Source: Pseudoclavibacter terrae (GTDB taxonomy: Bacteria > Actinomycetota > Actinomycetes > Actinomycetales > Microbacteriaceae). Taken from it: a stretch of 64,000 bases of DNA. Position 1 is the stretch's first letter; the number at the start of each line of letters is the position of its first letter. Made by a program: the position numbers and the translations under genes. Where the stretch lies: the NCBI RefSeq assembly GCF_008831075.1, contig NZ_WBJX01000001.1:816515-880514 (forward strand). The letters run 5' to 3'. Shown here piece after piece: positions 53,490 to 62,182 of the stretch. Below the pieces are notes generated by a model that saw only the letters and a program-made list of their open reading frames with translations, searched no databases and had not been told where the DNA came from.

Positions 53490-54611
53490 ATGCAGTTCGG
53501 CAGCAGTCTCGTCCTCGCCCTGGCGGTGACGCTCTGGCTTGCCTATTTCGTGCCGACGTGGGTGCGCCGCCGCAACTACCTCGCCACCGAGCAGAACGCC
53601 ATTCGCATGCAGCAGGCGCTGCATTCGCTCGCGACCACGAGCGATCTCAGTGGGGCTCGCGTGCGGGCCGACGGGCGTGGCGTGAGCGAGCAGGAGCGTC
53701 GCATCAAGCGTGCGAGGGCCGAGGCCGAGCGCGCGGAACGTGAACGCGATGAGGCAGCTCGTCGGGCCCTGCCCGCCGTGACCGTGCCTCGCTCTGCGGA
53801 AGACCGCCAGCGCGCCGCGCGTGCGACCCGGCGCGGTCGTCTCGTCACCTCGCTGGTGACGCTCCTGGGCATTGTCGCGGTTGGAGTGGGCATCTCGCTC
53901 GGCGCGACCGCCGGGGTCTGGTGGGTGCTGGTCGCCGGTGTCGTGACGGTGCTTGCCGGCGTCGCGGGCCTGCAGCGCCTCGCTCGCATCGCGAACGCGC
54001 AGCGTCTCGCGGCTCGGGTCGCGGTTGGTGCCGAGCGCCAGCCGCGGGCTGAACGACGCGCGGACGCAACGATCGACTTCTCGGTGAGCGACGCGGCCCG
54101 TCCCGCAGCTCAGCCGACCGCCGAGGTCCAGGTCACTGAGTCGTTCGATGGCTGGGTACCCGTTCCGGTGCCGAAGCCCCTGTATCTCGAGCGTTCGTCC
54201 TCGGAGTCGCTGACTGCCCTTGGAGAGGAGTCTGGGACGCCCGGGCGACCCGGCCCGGACGGTCCTGGAGGTGGGGTGGACGTCGAGAAGGTCAACCATC
54301 TCGAGCTGCTTCGCGAGGCGGCCCGCCGGTCCGAGCAGAAGATCCGGGATGCGCACGCGCAGCCAGGGATCGCAACGTTCTCGACCCGCGCGTCCGCAGC
54401 GATGCAGGGAGTGCCCCTCGCGCAGACCGCAGCAACTCGTGCCGGGCTGGCCCAGTCGTCGCCGCAACTGAGCGAAGCCGTGCTGAACCCCATCGTGGTG
54501 GCCCCGGTCGAGAAGCGGCCGAGCCGCTGGGCCAGCATGGGCGTCCTGGACGAGGTCGAGCCCGGCATGGGTGATCTCGACGCTGCGCTTCGGCGTCGCC
54601 GCGTCGGCTAG
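53490..54611 (+). CDS. Membrane protein with coiled-coil (Rv0996-like position)
   Basis: 373 residues. One N-terminal membrane span (about 5-24) with basic W-V-R-R-R-N after it, an Arg/Glu/Ala coiled coil (about 65-100), two more spans (about 118-160), then a long cytoplasmic disordered region. Its position after galU-rimJ matches a conserved actinobacterial membrane-protein gene (Rv0996 in M. tuberculosis). The function is unknown. TAATGT ends 7 nt before the ATG. Confidence 0.78.
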   Translation: MQFGSSLVLALAVTLWLAYFVPTWVRRRNYLATEQNAIRMQQALHSLATTSDLSGARVRADGRGVSEQERRIKRARAEAERAERERDEAARRALPAVTVPRSAEDRQRAARATRRGRLVTSLVTLLGIVAVGVGISLGATAGVWWVLVAGVVTVLAGVAGLQRLARIANAQRLAARVAVGAERQPRAERRADATIDFSVSDAARPAAQPTAEVQVTESFDGWVPVPVPKPLYLERSSSESLTALGEESGTPGRPGPDGPGGGVDVEKVNHLELLREAARRSEQKIRDAHAQPGIATFSTRASAAMQGVPLAQTAATRAGLAQSSPQLSEAVLNPIVVAPVEKRPSRWASMGVLDEVEPGMGDLDAALRRRRVG

Positions 54612-54654
54612 TCGCCGCCGGGTGGTGCGGGCGATCCACTAGTGTGGTCGGATC

Positions 54655-55587
54655 ATGGCAACACCAGTAGACGGCGACCCGTTCGCGAAGACCGACGACT
54701 CATCGATCGATGTGCCGAACGGGATCTTCGCGGCCGGAGACGAGACGCTCGACCGCACCGGCGCGACGAACGCTCGCCTGCTCCTCGGCGGTCCTTTCGC
54801 GCGGTTCCGCGCCGCTCCGGCTGCTGCTCGGGTGAGCTGGTTCGTGGCCGCCGTCGCACTTGTGGTCGTCGTCGTGGTGATCCCCGTCTCGATCGGCTCA
54901 TTCGCCGCGGTTCGCAAGGAGTCGCTGGCGGCGTCCACGGCTGCGCCCGCGCAGCCGGCTGTCGTCGTCCTGAGTCCGGAGACGCTCGCCGTGAGCGCAC
55001 AGGTGGACGCGATCGAGCCGGCGTACGTCATGTCGAACGGTCTTGTGACGGACGAGTCGAAGACCAAGATGGGCGACCTGCTCGCCACGGCTCGGGATCA
55101 GATCGACGCGAACGACGCGGCCGGTGCCACTTCGACGATGCAATCCGCCGTGCCGTACTTCGTCGCGGAGTACTCGCAGCGTGTTGCGACCGCCGCGGAG
55201 ACCGAGGTCGAAGAGTACGACCAGTCCGAGTGGGAGACGGATGAGCGGCTCGCTGAGCTCATCGAGATCGTACGCGCGAATGCGCAGGGTCAGGACCTGA
55301 CGGCGCTGGTCGCGGCGGTCATCGAGATCCCGCAGGTGGTGGGCGATGCCCGAGCCGAGCACTTCGGCAACCGTCGCACGTATGTCCCGCCTGCTCCGAC
55401 GACCGCTGCGCCTGCACCGTCCGCGCCGGCAGCGACGCAGCCGCCGGCGACCGAGGCACCGCAGATGACGCAGGCGCCTGCGCCGTCTCAGGCTCCGGAG
55501 CCGGAAGAGACGAAGCCCCCGGAGCCGAAGCCCGAGCCGCAGCCCAGCGGCGGCCCCAACTTCACGTCAGCCCCCAACGGCGACTGA
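54655..55587 (+). CDS. Single-pass membrane protein with Pro-rich tail
   Basis: 310 residues. One membrane span at about 60-85 (W-F-V-A-A-V-A-L-V-V-V), an extracytoplasmic domain of about 150 residues, and a C-terminal tail of Ala/Pro/Thr/Glu repeats (about 243-305) typical of cell-wall-spanning linkers. I do not recognise the domain. TAGTGT lies 9 nt upstream of the ATG. Convergent with the siderophore-interacting protein gene. Confidence 0.72.
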   Translation: MATPVDGDPFAKTDDSSIDVPNGIFAAGDETLDRTGATNARLLLGGPFARFRAAPAAARVSWFVAAVALVVVVVVIPVSIGSFAAVRKESLAASTAAPAQPAVVVLSPETLAVSAQVDAIEPAYVMSNGLVTDESKTKMGDLLATARDQIDANDAAGATSTMQSAVPYFVAEYSQRVATAAETEVEEYDQSEWETDERLAELIEIVRANAQGQDLTALVAAVIEIPQVVGDARAEHFGNRRTYVPPAPTTAAPAPSAPAATQPPATEAPQMTQAPAPSQAPEPEETKPPEPKPEPQPSGGPNFTSAPNGD

Positions 55588-55599
55588 CGCGACAGGGCC

Positions 55600-56436
55600 T
55601 CAGTTCTCTGCGCGGCCGATCTTCCAGTACCCGGAGAAGGTGATCGAGCTCGGCGGCAGGTCGCATTGGCGGACGAGGTGCCGGCGGATGACCTTCACCG
55701 TCGACGATTCGCCGGCCAGCCACGCGTAGAACGAACCGGAGATCTCCGTTGCGACGGCCCAGGCATCCACGGCTTGCGTGAGCCGCTCGCCGTATGGGTG
55801 CTCTCCTCGTACGAGCCAGGTGACGACGACGTCCGCGTTGCCGGTGGGGAGGGGGACGCAGTCGGCTGCTGACGGGACTTCGAGGAACACGCTCGCCGCG
55901 GTGGTCTTCGGGAGGCGCTGCAGGATGTTGCGCACGGCTGGCAGCCCCGTCTCGTCGGCGGCGAGCAGGAGGCGCCGCGCCCCGTGTGGTTGGAAGTCCA
56001 TGCCGCCGGTCGAATCCTCCGCCCGGATGTCGGGGCCGACGACGATGAGCTCGTCCCCGGGCCTGGCGTTCGCCGCCCACGCGGTGGCGGGGCCGGCTGG
56101 CTGGTGGAGGACGAAGTCGATGTCGATCTCCCGGAGTGACGGGCGCGTCGCACTGGGCGTGTAGGTGCGGATGGGGTTGCGCTGCTCGTCTGACAGCGTG
56201 CGCCACTTCGAGTACCAGTCGGTGAGCGCGGGCGCTGGTGAGTCCGTGATGCCGAAGTCGCCATAGGTGCCATCGGCGTGCTGGAAGACGAGCTTGATCC
56301 GGTGGTCGTTGCCGTGCGGCGCGAAGTGCTCGAGGCTGTCGGCGCCGAGCGTGATCCGGACGTAGCTGGGGGAGACGCGGGTCACCCGCTTGACCTGGGT
56401 GACGAACGGCGGGAATGGCGTGTATGCCTCGGTCAT
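55600..56436 (-). CDS. Siderophore-interacting protein (FAD-dependent ferric reductase)
   Basis: 278 residues of the SIP/ViuB family: ferredoxin-reductase-like FAD domain with Y-V-R-I-T-L-G and R-T-Y-T-P, then an NAD(P)H-binding part with A-A-D-E-T-G-L-P-A and F-Y-A-W-L-A-G-E-S-S. Reduces ferric siderophores in the cytoplasm to release iron. It overlaps the ATPase gene by 4 nt, so the two are coupled and should share the IdeR-like control site. Confidence 0.93.
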   Translation of the reverse strand: MTEAYTPFPPFVTQVKRVTRVSPSYVRITLGADSLEHFAPHGNDHRIKLVFQHADGTYGDFGITDSPAPALTDWYSKWRTLSDEQRNPIRTYTPSATRPSLREIDIDFVLHQPAGPATAWAANARPGDELIVVGPDIRAEDSTGGMDFQPHGARRLLLAADETGLPAVRNILQRLPKTTAASVFLEVPSAADCVPLPTGNADVVVTWLVRGEHPYGERLTQAVDAWAVATEISGSFYAWLAGESSTVKVIRRHLVRQCDLPPSSITFSGYWKIGRAEN

Positions 56437-57251
56437 GCAGGCGTCGTCGTGGGGGAGCGTTGCACGATGGCGGAGTGCGCGAGCGGAACGACGAGCGGTG
56501 TGCCCGTCTCGGGGTCCGGGACGATTCGTGCTCGGACGCCGAAGACGTCAGCGACGAGCTCCTCGGTGACCACGTCTGCCGGCGGCCCTTCGGCGATGAG
56601 CTCGCCTGCCTTCAACGCGATGAGGTGCGTCGCGTAGCGTGCCGCCTGATTGAGGTCGTGCAGGACGGCGATGAGGGTCTTGCCTTGGCGGTGCAGCTCG
56701 GCGCAGAGTTCGAGGACGTCGATCTGGTGCGCCAGGTCGAGGTACGTGGTCGGCTCGTCGAGGAGCACGACGGGGGTGTCCTGTGCCAGCACCATGGCGA
56801 TCCACACGCGCTGGCGCTGACCGCCGGACAGTTCGTCGACGCTGCGGTCCGCGAGGTCGGTGAGGCCGGTCCGCACGAGGGCTTCCTCGACGGCCTCGTC
56901 GTCGTCGTGAGACCACCGCTGGAGGATGCCCTGGTGCGGGTGGCGGCCGCGCGACACGAGGTCGGCGACGGTGATCGTGTCGGGGGCGATCGAGGACTGG
57001 GGGAGCAGGCCTATGCGCTTGGCGAGCTCCTTGGCCTTGAGGGTTCGGATGTCGGTGGAGTCGAGAAGCACGCTGCCGCCGGCCGCGGGGAGCAGGCGGG
57101 CGAGCGAGCGCAAGAGAGTGGATTTGCCGCACGCGTTGGGCCCGACGATGACGGTGAAGGAGTTCGCGGGGATGGTGACGTCGAACCCATCGAGGATGGT
57201 GCGCTGGTCGTAGGCGACCGTGAGGTCTGCGGCGCGGAGCTCTCCGCTCAC
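56433..57251 (-). CDS. Ferric siderophore ABC transporter ATP-binding protein
   Basis: 272 residues from GTG 57251: Walker A G-P-N-A-C-G-K-S-T, Q-loop L-P-Q-S, signature L-S-G-G-Q-R-Q-R, Walker B V-V-L-L-D-E-P-T. FepC type; presumably partners the permeases at 62-64 kb. The open frame continues upstream to ATG 57419, but that would place the IdeR-like box inside the gene. The GTG overlaps the stop codon of a 24-codon leader ORF, so translation may depend on it. Confidence 0.88.
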   Translation of the reverse strand: MSGELRAADLTVAYDQRTILDGFDVTIPANSFTVIVGPNACGKSTLLRSLARLLPAAGGSVLLDSTDIRTLKAKELAKRIGLLPQSSIAPDTITVADLVSRGRHPHQGILQRWSHDDDEAVEEALVRTGLTDLADRSVDELSGGQRQRVWIAMVLAQDTPVVLLDEPTTYLDLAHQIDVLELCAELHRQGKTLIAVLHDLNQAARYATHLIALKAGELIAEGPPADVVTEELVADVFGVRARIVPDPETGTPLVVPLAHSAIVQRSPTTTPA

Positions 57252-57322
57252 GCGCGGCTGCGTCTGCGGGCGTCGGCGATCGGTGATCGACTCGCGAGGG
57301 CGAGCTCGGTGGGGTGTCGCAT
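57248..57322 (-). CDS. Possible 24-residue leader ORF coupled to the siderophore ATPase
   Basis: ATG 57322 is preceded at exactly 6 nt by TAGGTC, so it sits where a leaderless mRNA would begin. The 24 codons (M-R-H-P-T-E-L-A-L-A-S-R...) are Arg/Ala-rich, and the stop TGA overlaps the ATPase start (GTGA). Translation of the ATPase probably requires ribosomes that finish this leader. Alternatively it is the true N-terminus shifted by a sequencing error. Confidence 0.45.
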   Translation of the reverse strand: MRHPTELALASRSPIADARRRSRA

Positions 57323-57351
57323 GTTGTGGACCTACTTCGTCTGGCGGGCAC

Positions 57352-57366
57352 AGGCTAGGCTTGCCT
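57352..57366. promoter_or_regulatory. DtxR/IdeR-like iron box 1
   Basis: AGGCTAGGCTTGCCT agrees with the core of the DtxR/IdeR consensus (AGGTTAGSCTAACCT) at about 12 of 15 positions. It overlaps the -35 region of the promoter inferred for the siderophore ATPase/SIP operon. Confidence 0.75.
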
Positions 57367-57443
57367 TGCTGCCAAGTATCCCACGGTTCCGCCGCGATAG
57401 GTGCGGAGGCGACGGTCATGTGCCTCTCGGAACTCCTCGCCGC

Positions 57444-58265
57444 TCAGGACATGAGCGCGTGCGCGCGGTACTGGCCCGGGGTCATCGCGAGCACCCGCCT
57501 GAAGGCGTCAATGAACGTGCTGGTCTGCGCGTATCCCAGCGATCGCGCGACGAGCGCCACGCTCTGCCCGTGCGAGAGCTGCTCAAGCGCCGATTGCACG
57601 CGGACCAGCTGGCGCCAGCTGTGGAACGAGACGCCCGTCTCGTTCTGGAAGATCCTGGCGAGCGTCTTGCTGCTCACCTCGAGCGATGCCGCCCATTCGT
57701 CGAGCGATCGGCGGTCGCCCGGGTCTGCGCTCAGCACGTCGGCGATGGGCAGGATGCGCTGGTCGCGTGGCATGCGCACGCGGAGGTCGTGCGACGTGGG
57801 GGTGAGGTTGTCGAACAGGACCCGCTCGATGTTGCGGCGCTGCATCTGCGTGAGGTCGGCGGCCTGGAGGCGGGACAGGAGCTCCTGCAGCAGTGGAGTG
57901 ACCGTCACTCCGTAGGCGTCTCGGGGGCGGAGGAACGACTCCCGCTCCGAGAAGAACGTCGCCTGGAACTCGCAGTCCGCGGAGATGCGACTCGTGTGGA
58001 CGATGCCTGCAGGGACCCAGACGGCGAAGTGAGGCGGCACCACCCAGATGCTTCGTTCCACCACGAGCTTCATGATCCCGCGTTGCACGGAGAGGAGCTG
58101 GCTCACGGGATGCGAGTGCGGCTCCCACTGGACGGCGTGGCCCTGCTCTTGCCTCGGCAGGGTTCTCGCGGCGGGAAGCAGGGCGAGAGGTGGGGAGACG
58201 TCCGGCTCGATCACGGCGGTGTTCGAGTCACGTTGCCACGTAGGTGGTAGTCCAGCGGTGCGCAT
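57444..58265 (-). CDS. AraC-family regulator
   Basis: 273 residues. N-terminal cupin-like sensing domain (H-S-H-P-V-S-Q-L-L, W-V-P-A-G-I-V-H) and a C-terminal double helix-turn-helix (L-E-V-S-S-K-T-L-A-R-I-F; Y-A-Q-T-S-T-F-I-D-A-F-R-R). AraC regulators of this kind next to siderophore genes often act as activators that sense the ferric siderophore. It lies upstream of the ATPase on the same strand with 193 bp between, so it is a separate transcript. Confidence 0.88.
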   Translation of the reverse strand: MRTAGLPPTWQRDSNTAVIEPDVSPPLALLPAARTLPRQEQGHAVQWEPHSHPVSQLLSVQRGIMKLVVERSIWVVPPHFAVWVPAGIVHTSRISADCEFQATFFSERESFLRPRDAYGVTVTPLLQELLSRLQAADLTQMQRRNIERVLFDNLTPTSHDLRVRMPRDQRILPIADVLSADPGDRRSLDEWAASLEVSSKTLARIFQNETGVSFHSWRQLVRVQSALEQLSHGQSVALVARSLGYAQTSTFIDAFRRVLAMTPGQYRAHALMS

Positions 58266-58427
58266 ATCTCGAGATGGTACACACTGTAGGACCGTTCCAA
58301 AGTATCCGTATGAGTAGTCAAGAAGCTCATAGGGATTCCTCCAACGTCAGTGTCCGGAAGCCAGGATTTCAGAACCTCATGCGGGATGCGCGGCGGCCCC
58401 CGTCGGCGACGGCTCGCGCGGGTCGCG

Positions 58428-58457
58428 TTGGCAGTCGGCGTTGCCCGGTGGTAATGT
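58428..58457 (+). promoter_or_regulatory. Promoter of tRNA-Ala
   Basis: TTGGCA, 18-bp spacer, TAATGT, ending 12 bp before the tRNA. The rest of the 58266-58469 interval shows no gene. Confidence 0.6.
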
Positions 58458-58469
58458 TTCCTCCCGTCA

Positions 58470-58542
58470 GGGCCTATGGCGCAGTTGGTAGCGCGCCTCG
58501 TTCGCATCGAGGAGGTCAGGAGTTCGAATCTCCTTAGGTCCA
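58470..58542 (+). tRNA. tRNA-Ala(CGC)
   Basis: 73 nt, CCA not encoded. Acceptor GGGCCTA pairs with TAGGTCC; anticodon arm CCTCG-ttCGCat-CGAGG; T arm AGGAG-TTCGAAT-CTCCT. Reads GCG codons. Confidence 0.95.
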
Positions 58543-58548
58543 CAGCGC

Positions 58549-58585
58549 TGAGGGCCCGATCACTCGATCGGGCCCTCATTTCTTT
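58549..58585 (+). terminator. Intrinsic terminator after tRNA-Ala
   Basis: TGAGGGCCCGATC pairs with GATCGGGCCCTCA (13 bp, loop ACTC), followed by TTTCTTT. Confidence 0.9.
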
Positions 58586-58607
58586 CGCGGAAGTGGCGTT
58601 GCTGGTA

Positions 58608-59258
58608 TCAGCTGAGGTCGCGGTATCGCTTGGCCTCGGCGAGCGCCGCCACCAGCTGGGGTTTCGTGGCGTGGGCGCCGTATCCCGGGGAGTCGCGTTG
58701 GATGCGCCATCCCTCGGCGAGCGGTGTCACCTCGACCGTGTCGAAGCCGAACTGGTTGTAGAGGCCGCGGACGACGTCGAGGGCATCCTGGCTGTCACTG
58801 GCGGCGACCAGCGCGCGCCGATCGGCGGCCCCTGCGGGGCGACCATCCGAGGTGATGTCGGCGGCTCCGATGTGATTGAACGCCTTGACGACCCGGGACT
58901 TTGGGAGGTGCTGCTGGAGCAGCTCGGATGTGGTGGTCGTCTCGTCGTCGAGCTCGGCGATGGCACCGTCGCGTTGCGGGTAGTAGTTGTTGGTGTCGAG
59001 CACGATCTTGCCGGCGAGCGCCTCGACGGGCACGGAGTCGTAGGCGTGCAGGGGAATGGTCACGACGGCCACATCTGCGGCTTCGGCGGCCTCGATGGCC
59101 GTCGCCGCGCGGGCCGTCGGTCCGAGTTCCGCGACGAGCGACGCGAGCGTCGCCGGGCCGCGAGAGTTGCTGATGACGACGTCGTACCCCGCCTCCACCG
59201 CCTTCCGAGCGATCTGGCTGCCGATATTGCCTGCACCGATGATTCCGAGAGTTGTCAT
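58608..59258 (-). CDS. NAD(P)-binding reductase, F420-dependent-reductase-like
   Basis: 216 residues. Rossmann motif G-I-I-G-A-G-N-I-G-S-Q-I-A (5-17), S-N-S-R-G-P (30-35), L-D-T-N-N-Y-Y-P, and V-K-A-F-N-H-I-G. This pattern belongs to NADPH:F420 reductase-like proteins with NADP-binding S-N-S-R. Whether it uses F420 cannot be told. ATG 59258 is chosen because homology starts M-T-T-L-G-I-I-G-A-G. Confidence 0.88.
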   Translation of the reverse strand: MTTLGIIGAGNIGSQIARKAVEAGYDVVISNSRGPATLASLVAELGPTARAATAIEAAEAADVAVVTIPLHAYDSVPVEALAGKIVLDTNNYYPQRDGAIAELDDETTTTSELLQQHLPKSRVVKAFNHIGAADITSDGRPAGAADRRALVAASDSQDALDVVRGLYNQFGFDTVEVTPLAEGWRIQRDSPGYGAHATKPQLVAALAEAKRYRDLS

Positions 59259-59355
59259 GCTCGAGCCAACCCCGGAAGGGTGCGGGATCTTCCGATGTGA
59301 CAGCACGTGACGGCAGGTGACGTCGCTAGAATCTGCACAACACGAGGGAGCTGAC

Positions 59356-59706
59356 ATGGCAGGCCATCGCATCTACGGGACGGCGTTCGCGGACGTCTAT
59401 CCGCACTACGTCACGAAGGCGGAGCGGAAGGGGCGCACGAAGGCCGAGGTCGATGAGATCATCCGCTGGCTCACCGGGTACTCCGACGAGCAGCTCGACG
59501 GGACCATCGAGCGTCGCGTCGACTTCGAGAGCTTCTTCGGGGATGCGCCGCTCATGCAGCCGAACCGCGCTCTCATCAAGGGCGTCGTCTGCGGCATCCG
59601 GGTGGAGGAGATCGAAGAGCCCCTCATGCAGGAGATCCGATACCTCGACAAGCTCGTCGACGAGCTCGCGAAGGGCAAAGCGATGGAGAAGATCCTCCGG
59701 AGCTGA
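59356..59706 (+). CDS. DUF2200 family protein
   Basis: 116 residues, [15 protein letters not shown] near the start and E-I-I-R-W-L-T-G-Y, typical of DUF2200. Mostly helical; cytoplasmic; function unknown. The ATG follows GAGGGAG; TAGAAT lies further upstream as a possible -10. Confidence 0.88.
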   Translation: MAGHRIYGTAFADVYPHYVTKAERKGRTKAEVDEIIRWLTGYSDEQLDGTIERRVDFESFFGDAPLMQPNRALIKGVVCGIRVEEIEEPLMQEIRYLDKLVDELAKGKAMEKILRS

Positions 59707-59761
59707 CGCGGCCCTGCGCTGGGACGTGCGCGTCGGCGCGCCGTGACGGTAGCGTGAATGC

Positions 59762-61045
59762 GTGAGCGCCCAGAGCATGCCAGGCAAGCCGGCCGCACCC
59801 CTCGAAAAGAGTGGGCCTGCGGGCGAGGGTGCCCGGCGCGCGGGACGCATCACGGGGCTCGACCTCGCACGGTTCCTGGCGCTCATCGGCATGATGGCGA
59901 CGCACGTGTGGGTCACCAACTCGGATGGATCCACGCCTGCGCTCGCCGCGTTCCTCGGCGGCAAGGCGGCTGCACTCTTCGCCGTGCTCGCCGGGATCGG
60001 CGTCGTGCTCACCACGACGAAGCAGCGGGACCGCCGCGCCTTCGGAGCGGCCGCTCTCAACGTCTTCGGGCGAGGCCTGGCCCTCATGGTGATCGGAATG
60101 ACGCTGGGTCTCGTGCCCGGGCCGATCGCCGTGATCCTGGTCTACTACGGGCTCGTGTTCTGGCTCGTCACGCCGCTCCTCCGGCTCTCGAACGTGTCGC
60201 TGCTCATGGTCGCGACCGCCTGGGCCGGGCTGTGGCCATTCCTTTCCATGCTCCTGCGCGCGCCCCTCAACGTCGGCTCCGAGCTCGGCACGCCCAGCTG
60301 GCTCGACCTCGCGCATCCGCTCGAGCTGCTCCGTGGGCTCTTCGTCACGGGCACCTACCCGGTGCTGACCTGGGTGGTCTACGCGATCGTCGGCATGGTG
60401 GTGGGGCGGATGCTCCTCGTCGCTCGCGAGCGAGGCACCATCCTGCAGCTGAGCCTCGGACTCACGGCCGTGGGCTCAGTGCTCGCGCTCCTGGGTGTCG
60501 GCATCAGCATGCTGCTCGCCGGGCCGTTCGGCGGCCTCAGCTCGATCAGCGCCTCGACGGGTGCCGGAGATCGAGCGTCCGAGCTCTTCTACACCGCCGC
60601 CTTCGGCACCACCCCGACGCAGAGCGGTTGGTTCCTGGCCTCGCCCGCCCCCCACTCCGGGACGACGTTCGACCTCGCGATCACGGCGGGCACCTCGCTC
60701 ATCGCCATCGGCCTCTGCCTGGCCGTCTGCCTGCGACTCGGCGACGCGACGCTCCGCGTGCTCGGACCGGCTCTCGGCGCGGGGGCGACACCGCTGACGA
60801 TCTACACCCTGCACGTGATCGTGGCAGGGGTCACCTATACGGCGCTCGTCAACGGCGGTGCGCTCGCGGATGCCCCGGAGCTGTTCTGGCTCGTCTCGAG
60901 CGCCCCGATCTGGCTCATCCATGTCGCGTGCGCGCTCGCCGTCGGCGCCGTCTTCTTCTGGTGGCGGCGCCGCGGACCGCTCGAAGCGGCCGTGACCTGG
61001 ACAGGGCAGCGGTTCGCGTCCCTCGCCGAGGCGCGTCGCGAGTGA
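59762..61045 (+). CDS. Membrane acyltransferase (DUF1624/heparan-glucosaminide acetyltransferase-like)
   Basis: 427 residues with 9-10 membrane helices. The first carries G-L-D-L-A-R-F-L-A-L-I-G-M-M-A-T-H-V-W, the hallmark of DUF1624/acyltransferase-3-like proteins with the catalytic-type His, and the C-terminal half has D-L-A-I-T-A-G-T. It probably acylates a cell-envelope glycan or lipid. GTG 59762 starts the gene; upstream codons lack a ribosome-binding site. Confidence 0.85.
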   Translation: MSAQSMPGKPAAPLEKSGPAGEGARRAGRITGLDLARFLALIGMMATHVWVTNSDGSTPALAAFLGGKAAALFAVLAGIGVVLTTTKQRDRRAFGAAALNVFGRGLALMVIGMTLGLVPGPIAVILVYYGLVFWLVTPLLRLSNVSLLMVATAWAGLWPFLSMLLRAPLNVGSELGTPSWLDLAHPLELLRGLFVTGTYPVLTWVVYAIVGMVVGRMLLVARERGTILQLSLGLTAVGSVLALLGVGISMLLAGPFGGLSSISASTGAGDRASELFYTAAFGTTPTQSGWFLASPAPHSGTTFDLAITAGTSLIAIGLCLAVCLRLGDATLRVLGPALGAGATPLTIYTLHVIVAGVTYTALVNGGALADAPELFWLVSSAPIWLIHVACALAVGAVFFWWRRRGPLEAAVTWTGQRFASLAEARRE

Positions 61046-61070
61046 GCGTGCCATTCGTGCGCAGACGGAG

Positions 61071-61108
61071 ACGGCGCCCGCCACCGGGACTCGGTGGACG
61101 GGCGCCGT
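61071..61108. terminator. Bidirectional hairpin terminator
   Basis: ACGGCGCCCGCCACCG and CGGTGGACGGGCGCCGT pair with one bulged A, between the convergent acyltransferase and siderophore binding-protein genes. Confidence 0.8.
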
Positions 61109-61128
61109 GTGCGTCAGGCGGCGCGGGG

Positions 61129-62124
61129 CTACTTGCCGGCGAGTGCCGTCTCGATCTGCGGTGCGACCTGGTCGATGGCATACTGCACTGCGAGCGTCGT
61201 GCCGAGCGAGTACGCCGAGGCGACGTCGCCGTCGATGACGACGGCACGGCCGTCTGCGACTGCGGGAATCTGCTGCCACTGCGCGTCATCGGTGATGGCC
61301 GACTTCTCGATGAAGATCGGGAACGCGACGATCAGGTCTGCGTCGAGCAGGTCGAGCTGCTCGTTGGAGACGGTCGAGGTGAAGCCGGACTCGGCGACGG
61401 GGAGCTCAGCGATCTTCGGGCTCTGCGCGAAGCCGAGGTTCTCGAGGAACGCGACGCGCTCGCTGCCGTCGATGTACGCACCCCAGCCCTCTGACGTCTT
61501 CGTGGCGGCGGTTGCCGTCTTGCCAGCCCACTCCGGGTTGGCGTCTGCGACAGCCGCGAAAGCCGCGTCGACGCCCGCGAGCAGCTCGTCACCCTTCTCG
61601 GGAACGCCCAGTGCGCTCGAGATGAGCTCCATCTGCTGCTCGGTCGATGTCAGGTAGCTGTCTCCTCCCTCTGGCACACCCACCGTGGTGGTGATCGAGG
61701 AGAGACGGTCGTAGCGGTCCTGGTCCCCGGAGCTCTTCGTGTCGAGGATGAGGTCCGGTTCGAGGGCAGCGATCGCCTCGTAGTCGGGCTCCATGGTCTC
61801 GATGATGACGGGAGCCGTGTCGTACAGACCCTCAGCCCAGGGGCCGACGCCTTCGCCGCCGAACGCCAGCCAGTCCGACGCGCCGACAGGCTGGACGCCA
61901 AGCGCGAGCGCCGTCTCTGCATCGCCCCATCCGAGGGCGACGATGCGGGTCGGCGCCTCCTCGATCGTGACCTCGCCGAATTTGGTGTCGACGACCGCTG
62001 GGAACGTGCCATCGGCTGCCGGGGCGGCCGTCTCTTCGGCATCCGTGTCGGCGGTCGCGGAGCATCCCGTCAGCAGGAGCGCGGCTGCGGAGGCGAGGGC
62101 GAGGCCCTTGGCGAGGTGTTTCAT
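61129..62124 (-). CDS. Iron-siderophore ABC transporter binding lipoprotein
   Basis: 331 residues. Signal peptide and lipobox A-L-L-L-T-G-C (about 16-22), then FepB-type binding protein with R-I-V-A-L-G-W-G-D-A-E-T-A-L-A-L-G and conserved Glu residues on both lobes. ATG 62124 follows an AAGG site. The IdeR-like box at 62160 lies in its promoter region, shared with the divergent permease genes. Confidence 0.93.
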   Translation of the reverse strand: MKHLAKGLALASAAALLLTGCSATADTDAEETAAPAADGTFPAVVDTKFGEVTIEEAPTRIVALGWGDAETALALGVQPVGASDWLAFGGEGVGPWAEGLYDTAPVIIETMEPDYEAIAALEPDLILDTKSSGDQDRYDRLSSITTTVGVPEGGDSYLTSTEQQMELISSALGVPEKGDELLAGVDAAFAAVADANPEWAGKTATAATKTSEGWGAYIDGSERVAFLENLGFAQSPKIAELPVAESGFTSTVSNEQLDLLDADLIVAFPIFIEKSAITDDAQWQQIPAVADGRAVVIDGDVASAYSLGTTLAVQYAIDQVAPQIETALAGK

Positions 62125-62159
62125 GGAGACCTTCTGTCTGGGTGAACGGCAGTCGATGT

Positions 62160-62174
62160 AGGTTAGCCTAAACT
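62160..62174. promoter_or_regulatory. DtxR/IdeR-like iron box 2
   Basis: AGGTTAGCCTAAACT matches the DtxR/IdeR core at 14 of 15 positions. It lies between the divergent binding-protein and permease genes (58 bp apart) and overlaps TAAACT, the likely -10 of the permease promoter, so one bound repressor would silence both sides. Confidence 0.9.
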
Positions 62175-62182
62175 CGGTTCTC

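Noticed and set aside
51678-54467. Long minus-strand frame upstream of the formyl-THF cyclo-ligase
   Set aside because: Antisense to galU, the acetyltransferase and the membrane-protein gene, all of which have real homology or expected gene order.
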